Below are positions 25,201 to 36,535 of a stretch of 64,000 nucleotides of DNA, in pieces. Source of the DNA: Beta vulgaris subsp. vulgaris. Lineage: Eukaryota > Streptophyta > Magnoliopsida > Caryophyllales > Amaranthaceae. The DNA lies in assembly GCF_026745355.1 (NCBI RefSeq), contig NC_079208.1, positions 17,321,260-17,385,259 on the forward strand, in the 5' to 3' direction. A program made the position numbers and the translations under genes. The notes beneath the pieces are model-generated. The model did no database searches, was not told the DNA's origin, and was given only the letters and a program-made list of their open reading frames with translations. Within the stretch, counting starts at the first letter, position 1; the number at the start of each line of letters is the position of its first letter.

Positions 25201-25467
25201 ATCCCAAACCCATTTTCCATCAAAATAATCACAATCTTCATTAATCTTTGAAGAAAATCCCAAATGCTCATTTTCACCAGCAGTTACTCCAAACCACCAC
25301 GTCACTCCACCACGTGACCTGAATCCACCACCATTTCCAACTCCATTATCAAAGTAGAAAAGAGAGCATAGAAGACACAAAGTCAGAACCAAAAAACCCA
25401 CTATTGTTACTGACAGTTCAAGTGGGTTTAATCTGTTGAATTTCTTGAAGAAATCAAGCTGATTCAT
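16253..25467 (-). CDS. TRICHOME BIREFRINGENCE-LIKE O-acetyltransferase (TBL10/11-like)
   Basis: TBL proteins are Golgi type II membrane enzymes that move acetyl groups to cell-wall polysaccharides. Exons on the minus strand: 25467-25070, 24225-23836, 22337-22179, 16628-16253, all with GT-AG introns and all in phase 2, giving 440 residues. An N-terminal membrane anchor (about residues 18-39) precedes a PMR5N domain ([17 protein letters not shown] from 79; [18 protein letters not shown]). The PC-esterase domain follows, with the catalytic GDS motif ([11 protein letters not shown], 152-162) and the DxxH motif ([14 protein letters not shown], Asp398 and His401). All motifs are intact, with no stop or frameshift, so it looks functional. 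Closest in layout to the Arabidopsis TBL10/TBL11 group, where TBL10 is linked to pectin (rhamnogalacturonan I) acetylation; that substrate is inferred. Neighbours are transposons and give no context. Confidence 0.93.
16629..22178 (-). other. Intron 3 of the TBL gene, 5.55 kb
   Basis: Donor GTTTGA at 22178-22173 and acceptor TTCCACAG ending at 16629. Unusually long compared with introns 1 (844 bp) and 2 (1498 bp). No coding sequence on either strand. The only clear structure is the tandem duplication at 17293-17956. Confidence 0.85.
17293..17956. repeat. Tandem duplication of about 317 bp within TBL intron 3
   Basis: Copy 1 17293-17610 and copy 2 17641-17956, both beginning TAAACAAGATACTAGCTCTA and ending GAAAACATGCAATT, with small differences along the length. 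The 30-bp spacer itself repeats 'attactagtatcct...cggtgcc' from inside the unit. Confidence 0.9.
22338..23835 (-). other. Intron 2 of the TBL gene
   Basis: Donor GTAAAT from 23835, acceptor CTCTTCAG ending at 22338. Contains a C14 A8 (TA)n simple tract at 23430-23470. No coding sequence. Confidence 0.85.
24226..25069 (-). other. Intron 1 of the TBL gene
   Basis: Donor GTTTAC from 25069, acceptor TTGACAG ending at 24226. The reading frame of exon 1 happens to stay open about 300 bp into it, which is not coding. An (AC)n run lies at 24801-24816. Confidence 0.85.
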
Positions 25468-26309
25468 GGCTTTTTTTTTTCTTTCTCGAAATTAAAGTTC
25501 CTGAATCTACAACTTGGAGTTTGTTTTTTACAGTTCAAAAAAAAAACTTGCAATTTTGAAATGGGTATTTCTTTATATGCAAAAGGGTATATTTTTTTTG
25601 AAATGGGTATAATTATAAACAGCCCAAATGGGCAAAAAAGTTCAAATTGTAGCTTTTTAAGTGGATAAAAATGGTGTGAAAAAAAGAGGAAGTTATCATC
25701 AAAAATGGACAAGAGTCCAAAGGTGGTTAATGAGATAGAAAGAAGAGGGGGGCAATGCAAGTAACGCATTAAAGGTTGATGTATTTATTTATTTACTCAA
25801 ATGAATAAGGATTAATTAATTGATGAAGTTTCCCTAAGAAAAATAATTAATGAAGTCGTGGTTTAGACGGTGAGAGAGTTTTGGGGAAGTGGGACAGCTA
25901 GGAAGTGAGTAGTAACGAGAGGAATCAAAATGCGGCCTGTGTGGTATGAATATTATTTTTTTTGTTTGTAATCTTAAGAAGAAAATAAGAAGTTTCCTGC
26001 AATTCTATTAATCATTATTGGACATAATATTGTAATTAAGGGGACCAACAAATGTGTCAAAGTGTCAATATTGCACGATGCTTAGACATTTGAATTCATC
26101 AAACTTGTGCTGAAGCCTGAAATTATCATCTGGCTGCTGGAAGAATAAGTTGTAGACGAGACAAAGTTGTTAGAAGTTAGAAGGTGTTTCAAAAAAAATG
26201 TCACAAGATATTTCCAATTTCTAATGAGAAAAAGTATTAACAATCCATATCATGATAGGTAGAGGAACTTGTATTAAAGTAGGAGCCTAAAGAGTAATGA
26301 TGTAGACGC
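25468..26309. promoter_or_regulatory. Upstream region of the TBL gene
   Basis: 5' flank of the TBL start codon. A/T-rich, with long A and T runs just before the ATG on the minus strand and a weak TAAATAAATA box near 25783-25795 that could serve as a core promoter. No gene is seen here. Function is inferred from position only. Confidence 0.35.
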
Positions 26310-26754
26310 GATTTAGGTCATGTTTGACCAATAGAGTTTAAAGTTTAGCTGTTAAAGTTTAGTGTTCGTTATTAGAGTTTTAACTTTTTGTTCAACAGAT
26401 TTGATTGTTGATCTGACAACTTTTTTTAAAAATGTGTTTGATAACAATAAACTGATTGTTAAAATGTTATTACCATTTGTTTGTGGGAAATGACATTTAT
26501 CGACATTTTACTACATGTGTGTTGTATTATTATTAGAGACAAAAAAGGCATTGAACATATTTTTACCTAATCCTTTATCGAAAAAGCTCATATTAGGAGC
26601 TTTTTCGTTTTGAGAGTTTTTATTCCAAAACTCTCTCTAAAACTCTCTTTTACCAAACACCCCTTTTAGAGTTTTTGACTAGTCAAAACTCTTAAATTGA
26701 TCCAAAATTCTCTTTTTTGCTCCAAAACTGTAATTGCCAACACCCCCTTGAATC
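26310..26754. mobile_element. MITE-like element, about 445 bp
   Basis: Left end GATTTAGGTCATGTTTGACC and right end (read inverted) GATTCAAGGGGGTGTTGGCA are similar but imperfect. The interior holds repeated AGAGTTTT/AAAACTCT words and a GTTTGG-type terminal phrase common in plant MITEs. No coding and no certain target duplication. Confidence 0.5.
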
Positions 26755-27244
26755 TCATATCTTAACTCTTGAGCACCATCTTTTAAGATTTTTACCAACT
26801 AAGCTAACAAATGATAGACATTTCTAACAATTAATGAATTTCACATTGCTTCAAATTACTGAGGATGTAGGATGATTTTAAGGTGACTACAAATTCCAGA
26901 TTTAATTTCTAGTCATGAGGTTGGTGGGGCTATAAATAACATAAATTGTTGATTTTCTTGTAATATTAAAAACATTAAAAATATCTTATAAAAAACTTCA
27001 ATTTTATCTATAAATGGTAGTAAGAAAATTATGAAAATGTGAAATTACATAATTAAAAACACCAAAATTATTTATGATAAAAATTTTATATTAACTTTTT
27101 TCTCTCCCCTCTTTTTCTAATTCACTCTCTTTTTCACCAGTATTTTAATTTTCAGACTAAGTAATAACTTAATTTCCTAGTTGTATGACATTTATGCAAA
27201 GGTCTCAATTGCTCAACTTATAAAAATATTGATATAAGCCTAAT

Positions 27245-27772
27245 TAGGGCTGGCAATGAGTTGAGATAGCTCGCTAGCTACTCGAACTCGGCTCGGTCAA
27301 AGCTCGACTCGAGTGAGCTCAACTCGAGCTCGAACTCGACTCGATAGGTTAACGAGTCGAGTCGGGCAACTCAATACTCGATACAATTATATATATATAT
27401 ACTTTTTATTTTTTAAGAAATTTTAACTTAATTTTTTCTATAAAAATACTTGTACTTTTCTTTTTAAAAAATGAAAAAAAGTGTATAAAATGACCAAAAA
27501 GCAAAGAAAAGAATTTCTTCTATAAAAAATAGAACTATATCAAATGACCAAAAAGCTTGAAACGACTTCGAGTTCGAGCTTGAAACGAGTTTAAGTTCGA
27601 CCTTGAAACGATCGAGTTCGAGTTTGAGTTCGAGTTTAGGTTTCGAGTTCCAGTTCGAGCTTGAAAATTGAAACTCGCGAGTTTTCGAGTCGAGTCGAGT
27701 TTGAGTATGAGTTTTTGAATTCGAGTCGAGTTTAGTCAAACTCGAGCTCGACTCGCATCATTGCCAGCCCTA
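27245..27772. mobile_element. hAT-type non-autonomous element, 528 bp
   Basis: Terminal inverted repeats TAGGGCTGGCAATGA and TCATTGCCAGCCCTA with an exact 8-bp target duplication AGCCTAAT (27237-27244 and 27773-27780). The interior consists largely of alternating 'ctcgag', 'gttcgag' and 'gagtcgag' words near both ends, around an A/T-rich core. No transposase. Confidence 0.92.
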
Positions 27773-27780
27773 AGCCTAAT

Positions 27781-28191
27781 AGCAAGTATCGCACGTTTAT
27801 TCTTATTTTGCAAATATTAATTGTTGTAGTTACATGGAGTTAGGGTTTATGAAATTTTTACTTAGATTAATTTAGGATTTTATGTGTTGTTCATTTTGAA
27901 AATTTGGCTTCTTTATTTGCTTGAGATATTAATTATGAGAAAAGAAAAACTAAACAAAGGGATAAAAAAAATTCAATTTTCTCTCAAAAATTTATATCCT
28001 CTGACACATTTGAATAGTTAGTCGTGTAGGATGTTCATTTCGTCTACTTTTTATTGTACAACTATCAACTCGAAATTGGGAAAGCATTCCAATCCAACAC
28101 GATGAAATCTCCAAACACTAGTCTAAATGTTACTGTTTTCTCATGGTATTTTCAAATCCAAATACGTAACCTGATATTGGAGATACTTATT
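27781..28191. other. AT-rich spacer
   Basis: No gene or clear element seen between the hAT element and the Harbinger-like MITE. Confidence 0.5.
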
Positions 28192-28444
28192 GGGGGTGTT
28201 TGGCTCGCAAGGTGGTATAGGTTTGTAATCAGAAATGAAACCAAGGTGGTATAGGGTTAGAACTTGATTCATAGTACCTAGTGTTTGGTTTGAATCTTGT
28301 TGGAATCAGAAATCAAATTCAAATAATTATGTTTTTTGTATTTTTTAACAAATTACCCGTAATACCGTATTTTTTTTTTTTGGTAAAAATGTAAGTTTTA
28401 TATACCAAAAAACCATGACAGAGCCATCTTTACAACCTATCAAC

Positions 28445-28818
28445 TAGTGGTGGGCATGGTCGGGCTAGCACGCGGGCCTGCCCGGTCCGTTGTCCGCTAC
28501 GTGGGCTGTGGGCCAGTCACGGACAAGAAATTTTATTTCAGGCACGAGCCCGCCTAGATGGCCCGTGGGCCGGCGCGCGGGCCCAACACCCCTTTCTTTT
28601 GTTTTTTAGCCTAAAACTGTCAAAAATCCAAAAAAACCACCATAAAACACGGGCCAACCCGCAAGAGGCACGAGCCCGGCTAGCGGGCCCGTGGGCCTGG
28701 GCCGGGCCGGGGACAAAATCTTTAAATTTTAGGCCCGTCACGACCTGCCACTCACGGGCCCGGCCCGTTATTTCGCCAAGCTCGTAAACATGTCCGGTTC
28801 GGCCCATGCCCAGGTCTA
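28445..28818. mobile_element. hAT-type non-autonomous element, 374 bp
   Basis: Ends TAGTGGTGGGCATGG and CCATGCCCAGGTCTA, flanked by CTATCAAC (28437-28444) and CTAGCAAC (28819-28826), an 8-bp target duplication with one mismatch. The GC-rich interior repeats 'cgggccc' and 'gggcacgag' words. It sits in the LINE 3' UTR. Confidence 0.85.
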
Positions 28819-28944
28819 CTAGCAACAACGGCAACTACTACCAACAAACACAACAAGAACTATACACCACCATCAACAACAGAAAGAACATAGCTACCTA
28901 GCTTCTATACATAAGTTGTTAAACCAAACTAGCTCTTCATTGTT

Positions 28945-31900
28945 CTATTTGTCATTTATCCTTGCTCTAACTCTAATGCATATATTTGCCTGAATATGCT
29001 TGATCAGTAACTCGGGTTTAATAACTATTGCATTCCAGTATGACTGTTTCCTTGCTTTCCAAAGATAGTACACAGTTGCAGCAAGGCTAGCATAACAAAC
29101 TAGCTGTTGCTTTTTTGTCTTGTACTTTCTGCCCCATTTCTTCCACATTGTGTACAAGCTCTCCTGTTGACTCTGCCTAATACCCAACAATTGCATAATT
29201 CCATGACAGAACCTTGACAGAACCTTCGTACCATAGAGACACTTAAAAATAAGTGTACACATGAATCTTCTCCCTGTATGCAAAGGAGACAGCTAGTGTC
29301 GTTGCATAGACCTGCAAGCTGCAGTCTATGTCTTGTTTTCAGTCTATCTTGACCTGTAAGCCAAGAAATAAATGAATGTTTTCGGATATTGGCCTCACTC
29401 CATACCCAGTAATGCCATTCCACATTCTCCTACACCCCACAAGCCGATTGTATCCCTCTCTAGTGGTGTACTTTTTTTTGCCCCCCAAGCCATATATTCT
29501 GAGTATAAGCTGCCTTAAGCATTTCCTTCACACTACATATCATATTCCAAGACCAACTAGCAGATCTAGGAGGGACATAGTCCAACCAATTAGAGTCTTT
29601 AATGTAGCCACTATGTATCCATTTTATTCACCGAATGTCGTTTTTTTGAGCAATTTGCCATACAAATTTTCCTATGGCTGCTCTATTCCATTTGAAGCAA
29701 TTCCTCATACCCAAACCACCTTTCTTCTTAGGCTTGCAGATTCAATCCCAAGATACAGCATGAGGGTTATGTAGATATGATTTGCCTTCCCATAAAAAAG
29801 ATCTGCAAATTTGAACAATTTTATCCATTACCTTCTTAGGCATAAGGAATATTTGAGCCTAGTACGTGTGTAAACTCAGCAGCACAACATTCAATAAAAC
29901 ATGTCTTGCTGCATAAAACAAGTGCCTAGAAGACCAAAAGAGGATTTTATTTTTCACAATTTTATCCACCATGATATCACAATCAGCACTTGTCAGTCTT
30001 CTAGCAGAAATAGGAATATTAAGGTATCTAAAAGGGTTATCTACTTTAACAAAGCCTGAAATTTGGAGTATTCTTTGTTCTATTTCTTCACTCAAATTCC
30101 CAAAATATATAGCTAATTTATTCTTATTTGCATAGAGACCAGAAGCAAGAGACAAAGATTTCAGAGCTCTCATCATCATCATAACAGAGCTCACATTTTC
30201 TTTACAAAACATCATGAGATCATCTGCAAAAACTAGATTAGTAAGCCTGACAGGTGCACATCTATGACGAAAATCAAACTCAATTAACCTACTCATCTTC
30301 TTTAGAATTATGTTCAAATATTCCATCACCAGGAACAAAAGCAAGGGGGAGACTGGATCCCCTTGCCTTAAACCTTTCTTGCCTTTAAAATAACCAAAGG
30401 AATTACCATTTACACTCAAGAAAAATGTAGGTGTGGTAATACAGTCTATAATCCAACCTATAAACTAGCTAGGGAACTTAAGCTTTGTTAGTAGATCTTC
30501 CACAAACTGCCAATGAACTTAATCATAGGCTTTTCTAAGATCCGTCTTCATTGTACACCTGGATGGCAAGCTTTTACTTCTGTATTGCTTCAGCATATCC
30601 TAACAAATTAGGATGTTATGCATAACCATTCTCTTCTCTATGAAGGCACTCTGCACTTGGTCAACCCAAATAGGCAGCACTTCATTCAACCTTGAGCAAA
30701 TCATCTTAGAGATGACTTTATAAATGATATTGCAATAAGCAATGGGCCTGAATTAAGTGACATGTTAAGGTTGCTCACATTTAGGCACTAAGCACAAAGT
30801 TGTTGCATTTATTTGCTTTAAAATTTTCTCATAATGGAAGAAATTCAGCACAACTTGACTAATGTCATGCCCAATTCTAGACCATGCTTTCTTAAAAAAG
30901 TTACTAGAATAACCATCAGGGCCTGCAGCTTTTGTATCATCAATATCAAATACAGCTGCCTTCACATCAACTTCAGTGAGAGGGACACACGATTTCACTT
31001 GATGCTCAGAAGTAAGGATAGGGCCTTCTTTAATAATGTTATCACTCACCCTATAACTTGTACTATCATCAGTTCCCAGAAGACCTTCATAGTATTGCAC
31101 AAAAGCTTCTTCTATTCCTTGAATATCTTCCTTCCAAACACCAGCAACATTTTGAATTCTATACACCTGATTCTACATACTTCTTTTCTTGAGGCAAGCG
31201 TGGAAATATGCAGTGTTCTCATATCCCCCTTTCAACCAATCAGCTTTTGCCTTTTGTTGTAAAAAGGACATTCTGGCTTTATCGAGCCTTTGATTCCCTT
31301 GCACAACAACTTATTCTTTGTGATGAAGGTCTATATTCAAAGGATGAGCATGTATTTCATTCTGAATTTCTGTTAGCTTTGTCAAAGCCAACAAAGTTTC
31401 ATTTTCTAAATTAGAAAATTTATTCTTGTTCAGAATCCTCTGCCCTTGCTTCAGTTTCTTTAATTTAACAACTACTTGGTAAATGTACCTTGCACATTTT
31501 ACTGCCAGTACTCATTTACAATGTCTATGAATTCCTCAACCATGCTCCACATATTATAGTACTTGAAGGATCTAGTCCTTCTGAGAATGGTATTATCCAA
31601 CTTACTAATACATGGGCAGTGATCAGAAATGCCTTCATTCAAAAAGATTGCATCTCCCAATCTGTGCGGCCATTCTTCATTACAAAAAACCCTATCTATC
31701 TTCGAGAAAACTCTGCTTGTCCCTTCTTGCTTACTTGACCAGGTGAAAAAAAGGACCATTTACACCCATTTCAAGTAAACAAATATCTCTCACACACTGT
31801 CTGACACTAGCTACCTCCTCCAGAGTTACAAATGATCCAATTCTATCTTCTAAATTTAAAACATTGTTAAAGTCACCCATAACTGTCCATGGACCTTTCA

Positions 31901-32280
31901 GGCGCCTACTAATGTCCATAAGAGCATCCATATCCCAGCATCATCGTAACCATACACCAAAGTGACAGCAAAAGACTTACCAGTAGCTTTGTATAGGACT
32001 TCACAATGAATATGTTGAGGTGAACTACCACAAACATTCACTACAAAACTGCTAGCAAGCCATACTAGCCAAATTCTACCTCTATAAAACTGGTAATTAG
32101 TAACAATAGAGAAATTAGAGCAAACCTTATAAAAGACTTTAGGGAAGTTTATTGCCTTCACCCTAGTTTCAAGAAACCCAAATAACCCAATTTTATAATT
32201 AGTTAGAACTTTTCTAACCTCACTATGTTTCAATGGGCTATTTAAGCCTCTTACATTCTAAACTCCGAGGCTACCCATTA
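28945..32280 (-). pseudogene. LINE ORF2: endonuclease, reverse transcriptase, zf-RVT
   Basis: On the minus strand an AP-type endonuclease (NVRGLNSPLKHSEVRKVL, WTVMGDFNNVLN near 31870, NEGISDHCPCI near 31620) is followed by RT. RT shows KAAGPDGYSSNFFKKAW near 30920, GLRQGDPVSPLLLFLVMEYL near 30340 and the catalytic FADD near 30220. A zinc-binding zf-RVT domain follows (SWLTGQDRLKTRHRLQLAGL near 29330). ORF2 nicks DNA and primes reverse transcription on the target. Stops and frameshifts occur at about 32250, 31930, 31765, 30765 and 30450, and around 29850, so it is inactive. Confidence 0.87.
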
Positions 32281-32522
32281 GGAGCAGGGACAGTCTCTCC
32301 CCCTAACACCTCCAATGCACCAACTTGTACCTCCATGTCTCCTACCATCATAGCTTTCAGTTGCTCATTTTGAACATCATCTGCCACTAAACTACCAGAA
32401 GTAATCTTCAATGTGTCTTGGGATTGAGCTTCAGCTTCCGGACCTTTAATGTCCTGATTCTCAACCACAAGTTCTTTCACACCCCCACCTTTCCTGAATA
32501 ATAGCCACATCATGATGCTAAT

Positions 32523-33418
32523 TCACAGGAAAAGGTTTTGATTTAGGTGCCCATACTTGCCTTGGTTTCATTTTTGCTAAAGTCAGTTCATATTTCTTCC
32601 TCCTGCAATCCTCAAATGTGTGCCCAATACCCTTAAAATCTCCGCATAGCACTGGTTTGCATTCATATTGGATAACCTAAGTCATTTCGTCTCCCTTTTT
32701 AGTCTTAAAGCGTACTAAACTTGGGAAGACTTGATCAACATGTACCTCCACAAGAACTCTTGCATACTCAATAATATCCTTTTGAGTTGTTGTCCTATCA
32801 GTTCTTATTGGCTTACCAACCAATCCAGCAATTTTATTCAAAGCATTGACCCCCCCCCCCCCAAAATATTTGAGAGGAAGCCCTGGGAGTTTGATCCAAA
32901 TTCTAACACATAGCAAACAATTGACGAATTCCAAAAAGCTATCTCAGGTTGAACATCCTCCTCAAATATACACACTTCCTCAATATCGACATTCTCCTCC
33001 TCAACTACTTGTTTCGCAGCTACAAATAAATCAATACCTTCCTCTCTAATTGTTTCAAACAAATTAGATCTCCAATTCTTACTAGGAATAGTATTACTAG
33101 CTAAGTTTTACATAGGATTAGGGGAGGGGTTCACCTGATTCAAACCAGATCGTGGAGTACAAATTGAAGCTATCCAGTTTGAGACCTAATTTCTCGCAGC
33201 CTCAAAATGAGCACGATCCATCATCGAAGCATTCATATCAACAAAAGCATTCGATCCTTCATCGTCATCTTTCGCAGAAGTCCAACTTAGAGCTGCAACC
33301 TCATTGATCTCATTCACATTCCTTTCTTCTTCGCATCGTCAGTTTGGGGATGCTTAACTAGCCTCGCATGTTGCTTTGATTTTTATCCACCATTTCCTTT
33401 TTTCGATCCTTTTGCCAT
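32523..33418 (-). pseudogene. LINE ORF1 (DUF4283/zinc-knuckle nucleic-acid binding protein)
   Basis: ATG at 33418-33416, one base from an hAT target duplication. Basic start MAKGSKKGNGG then a stop. Further on are DUF4283-like sequence (VCYVLEFGSN, VRIWIKLPGLPLKYFG near 32900) and NKIAGLVGKPIRTDRTTTQK, then a zinc knuckle near 32600-32650. The knuckle reads CGDFKGIGHTFEDC, where the second Cys of CX2CX4HX4C is replaced by Phe. A C10 tract at 32851-32860 disturbs the frame. It would bind LINE RNA. Confidence 0.75.
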
Positions 33419-33427
33419 TGCTTCAGC

Positions 33428-34514
33428 TAGGGGTGATAATGAGCCTGACAAGCTCGCGAGCAGCTCGGGCTCGGCTCGAGCTCGGGCTCGGCTCGAGCTC
33501 GGGCTCGGCTCGAGACTTAAACGAGCCGAGCCGAGCTAGGCAAAGCTCGGCTCATAAAGCTCGTGAGCAGCTCGTTTATTATTTTATATTAAAAAAATAT
33601 TTATATTAAAAAAATATTTTATATTAAAAAAATTTAATACTAATTTATATTTTAATTTAGATTACAAATTATATATTTTAATTTGTGATCCAACTTCACC
33701 TCTACTCCACTAGGCACTAAAGTCCCACATTGGTTAAGAAAACAAGGATCAACCTTATTTTCTTAATAAATAGCTACTACTCCTTACTTCAACTTAAAGT
33801 TTAATTTTGTATCTCCTTGGTTAGAAAACAAAAACTATACTTTATTTTCTTCATAGAGGGAATGAAGTATATTTTTAAATATTTGATTATTTAATACTTA
33901 AAATATTTGATAATTTTTTCTTTAGCAAAACATGGAGTCCCACATTGAAATTTTAACAATGCTAAGAGGGATTCCAAGTTATAAAAGCATATGTAAACAA
34001 AACAAGGGTATAATGAGTTTTTTTTCTTAACAAAACATGGAGTCCCACATTGAAATTTTAGCAATGCTAAGAGGGATTCCAAGTTATATAAGCATATGTA
34101 GAATGAGTTTGTTTATCTTAAACAAACCATGGAGTTCCAAATTGAAATGGGGATAGTGAGTTTGTTGTTCTTTAACAAACCATGGAGTCCCACATTGAAA
34201 TCTTAGCAATGCTAAGTGGGAAATCAAGTTATAAAAGCATATGATGGGTGAGTGAACAAGCTCACCTACTTCGAGCCAAGCCGAGCTCATTAGTCAAGCC
34301 TAAACGAGCTCGCGAGTCGAGCCTAAACGAGCTCGCGAGCCGAGCCTAAACGAGCTCGTGAGCCGAGCTTGAGCCCCAAATTTCCATCACGAGCCGAGCT
34401 CGAGCTCGGCTCTCCCAAGCTCGGCGAGCTCACGAGCCGAGCCTGGGAAATTTTAAATGAGCTCGAGCCGAGCCCAATGCTATTCGGGCTCGGCTCGCTC
34501 GATAAGCACCCCTA
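33428..34514. mobile_element. hAT-type non-autonomous element, 1087 bp
   Basis: Ends TAGGGGTG and CACCCCTA with an exact 8-bp target duplication GCTTCAGC (33420-33427 and 34515-34522). Both subterminal zones are dense in 'gagctcg' and 'ctcggctcgag' words. The centre (33895-34245) carries four tandem-like copies of a 'catggagtcccacattgaaat' unit. No transposase frame. Confidence 0.93.
33895..34245. repeat. Internal tandem repeats of the hAT element
   Basis: Units of roughly 90-120 bp share ACATGGAGTCCCACATTGAA and AGCAATGCTAAGAGGGATTC, then 'aagttataaaagcatatg'. Three good copies and one truncated copy (near 34115) are visible. Confidence 0.8.
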
Positions 34515-34620
34515 GCTTCAGCGATTGCCGAGAATCAAACTTCCAAAATGATGAACAGTAATCAATAGAACAGTGACTCTAGAGAGGGAAGGGAGTTTCT
34601 CTCTCTAGACCCACTATTTT

Positions 34621-35195
34621 TCAATTAATCCTCATATGGGACTTAGTAATCTTCAATTGTAACACTGTAATGTTATTCTATTGTTACTTTCTTCTTCATA
34701 AGTTTTTTAGGAATCAATTATAACAATAATTATGGCCACCCATACGAGTGGAAAGTATAATAAAATAAAAATAAAAGGTGGAAAAAAATAGAATTGCAAA
34801 AGAAAACCCGAAGTTGAAGGAAACAATAAAGAATATTTGCAAAAGATTTACACAATAATGGTCAATGAGTAAAACAAATTAAACACATATAGAAAAATTC
34901 TTGAAAATAGGAAAAAAAAATGTCTGCTAAACAATGTTAAAGAAAACAATGGAGAAGATAAAGTTGCAAACATTAACACAACAATGGTCAAGGAATAAAA
35001 TAATTGAAAAAACATATAGAAATTTGTGTTTGAAGGAATAGAAAAGAAACCAATTGTCTGCTAAACAATGCTAAAGTAAACAATGGCGAAGATAGATGCT
35101 TAAGATGCCGGAGTAAAACAATTACATGTAGTTTTCAAAGTGGTCGAGTGGATAGAGAAGATGACGACACTGCTTTTTTTTAACAATGTTTTTTT
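34621..35195. repeat. AT-rich DNA with an imperfect direct repeat
   Basis: About 34850-34960 and 34978-35095 share 'acacaataatggtcaa', 'aacacatatagaaa' and 'gtctgctaaacaatg'. No coding. It lies between the LINE 5' end and the right half of the MITE, and its origin is not resolved. Confidence 0.55.
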
Positions 35196-35399
35196 AAAAT
35201 AAAAAAAATTGATACCTAAGGGTTGGTATAAGCGAAATCCACCTCCCCCAGAGTTTCTAAACCCATACTTCATGGGTTTAAGGTATTGGTTTGATAAAGA
35301 GAATTTCACTAACCAAACACGTGTTTATCCCATTTCAAACCGGCCTATACCTTATACCTAAATTTTGTGAACCAAACGCCCCCTTAAACATTTAGAAGA

Positions 35400-36535
35400 T
35401 TATGAAGCAATGAAAGAAAGGTAAAGATGGCCGAATAGGATTTGTTGGATGACCAAGATATCGATCCAGCACCGTGAAAATCTCCTCAAACTATATACGG
35501 GTTATTAAACTCCAAAAATAGTACTACATTGTGTTTATTTTTATCTACACACTTTCCTTTTTGTTTCTCATTGAAGCCTAAACAAGCCAAGGCATGCGGG
35601 TGCAGGGCTGCATAGCTTGTGAAGTCCGATGGACGCAGGGGATGCATATCATGTGAAGTCCCGCGGGCGCAAGATCTGTCGACCATCGAGTGGATGTAAG
35701 GCATAATCGATACTCTAGACGCTAGACGACGACGGGCTAGACGATGGTTGCGGACATAGGATCGGCCACTAGTCCACTACGACAACTAAATCAAAGTAAA
35801 GCATGTGATGCACAGACCGCGTGCTACGCAGTAGTGCTGCGCGCAGCGCATAGTCGTGCATCTGGCGTGGGAATGGTGCACCAAGCGTAACTTAATGCGC
35901 TTGGAGCACTACTCCCCCGACATGTTTTTTGGGCATTTAGGCGACATTTTGGTCAATTGACGAACTTTTGTTCGTTTTTAGACACGATTTTAGGAATGAG
36001 GCATAATAATGACAATTTGACAAGATAATAACATGCAAAAATTGCAATCATAGCCAAATGTCATATAACATGGATGCAAACGTTCCAACCTAAAGTCCAG
36101 TTCCATGATTGAAACTATTGGTCAGGTTAGGTTCAGTCTAAAAAGGATCCATGACTAAGAGATTGATCCCACGTTTCGTACCTCTTCTTAAAGAGGTGAC
36201 CACGTGTGATACACACTCCAGTTCTCAAGTCAGGAATAAGAGAATAATGCCATGGTTGGATAGGTTTGCTTATAACTAAGATCTAACACTATCTCTCAGG
36301 AAGCTTTTTGGGAGTACAAAGCGCAAACCCTTTGGGGGTTGACCTCACACATAGAACATGTGCTGATAAGGCAAGGTAGATTGTAGTTATGGTGGGTAAA
36401 CAATAGCCATGCATATGTAAAACTGTAATGTCATTCTAAAGCATAAAAAGAGTATGAATCGTATTTTCGAGTTTCACCCACTCATTTTTAAAAAAAAAAT
36501 TCTAAAAAAAATCCTCCCCAGTGAATTCGCCAAAT
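35400..36535 (-). other. Internal leader of a partial LTR retrotransposon
   Basis: Beside the LTR at 36536-38100. Directly next to it the minus strand reads ATTTGGCGAATTCACTGGGG, a degenerate primer-binding-site region of the TTTGGCGAC...CTGGGGA type found in plant Ty3 elements. No gag or pol follows before the Harbinger-like MITE end at 35383, and there is no second LTR, so the element is truncated. Confidence 0.5.

Larger units (their letters stand above)
28370..34620 (-). mobile_element. L1-type LINE, decayed, with two hAT insertions
   Basis: Minus-strand non-LTR retrotransposon. It ends in a poly(A) tail, seen as T12 at 28370-28381. From the right: 5' UTR (about 34615-34523, TCTAGAGAGAGAAACTCCCT), ORF1, ORF2 and 3' UTR. 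Two hAT-type elements (28445-28818 and 33428-34514) lie inside. I could not find a matching target duplication. The 5' limit is approximate. Confidence 0.82.
28192..35383. mobile_element. Harbinger-like MITE split by a LINE insertion
   Basis: Left half 28192-28369 opens GGGGGTGTTTGGCTCGCAA. The right half, ending at 35383, reads inverted GGGGGCGTTTGGTTCACAA, and both continue into GGTATAGG-type sequence. TTA follows the right end, and TTA lies 2 bp outside the left end, so a TWA-type target is likely but not exact. A LINE of about 6.3 kb occupies the middle. Right-half start is about 35196. Confidence 0.65.

Noticed and set aside
29376..29774. Plus-strand 132-residue frame
   Set aside because: Antisense to the LINE zf-RVT region, which carries the recognisable motifs.
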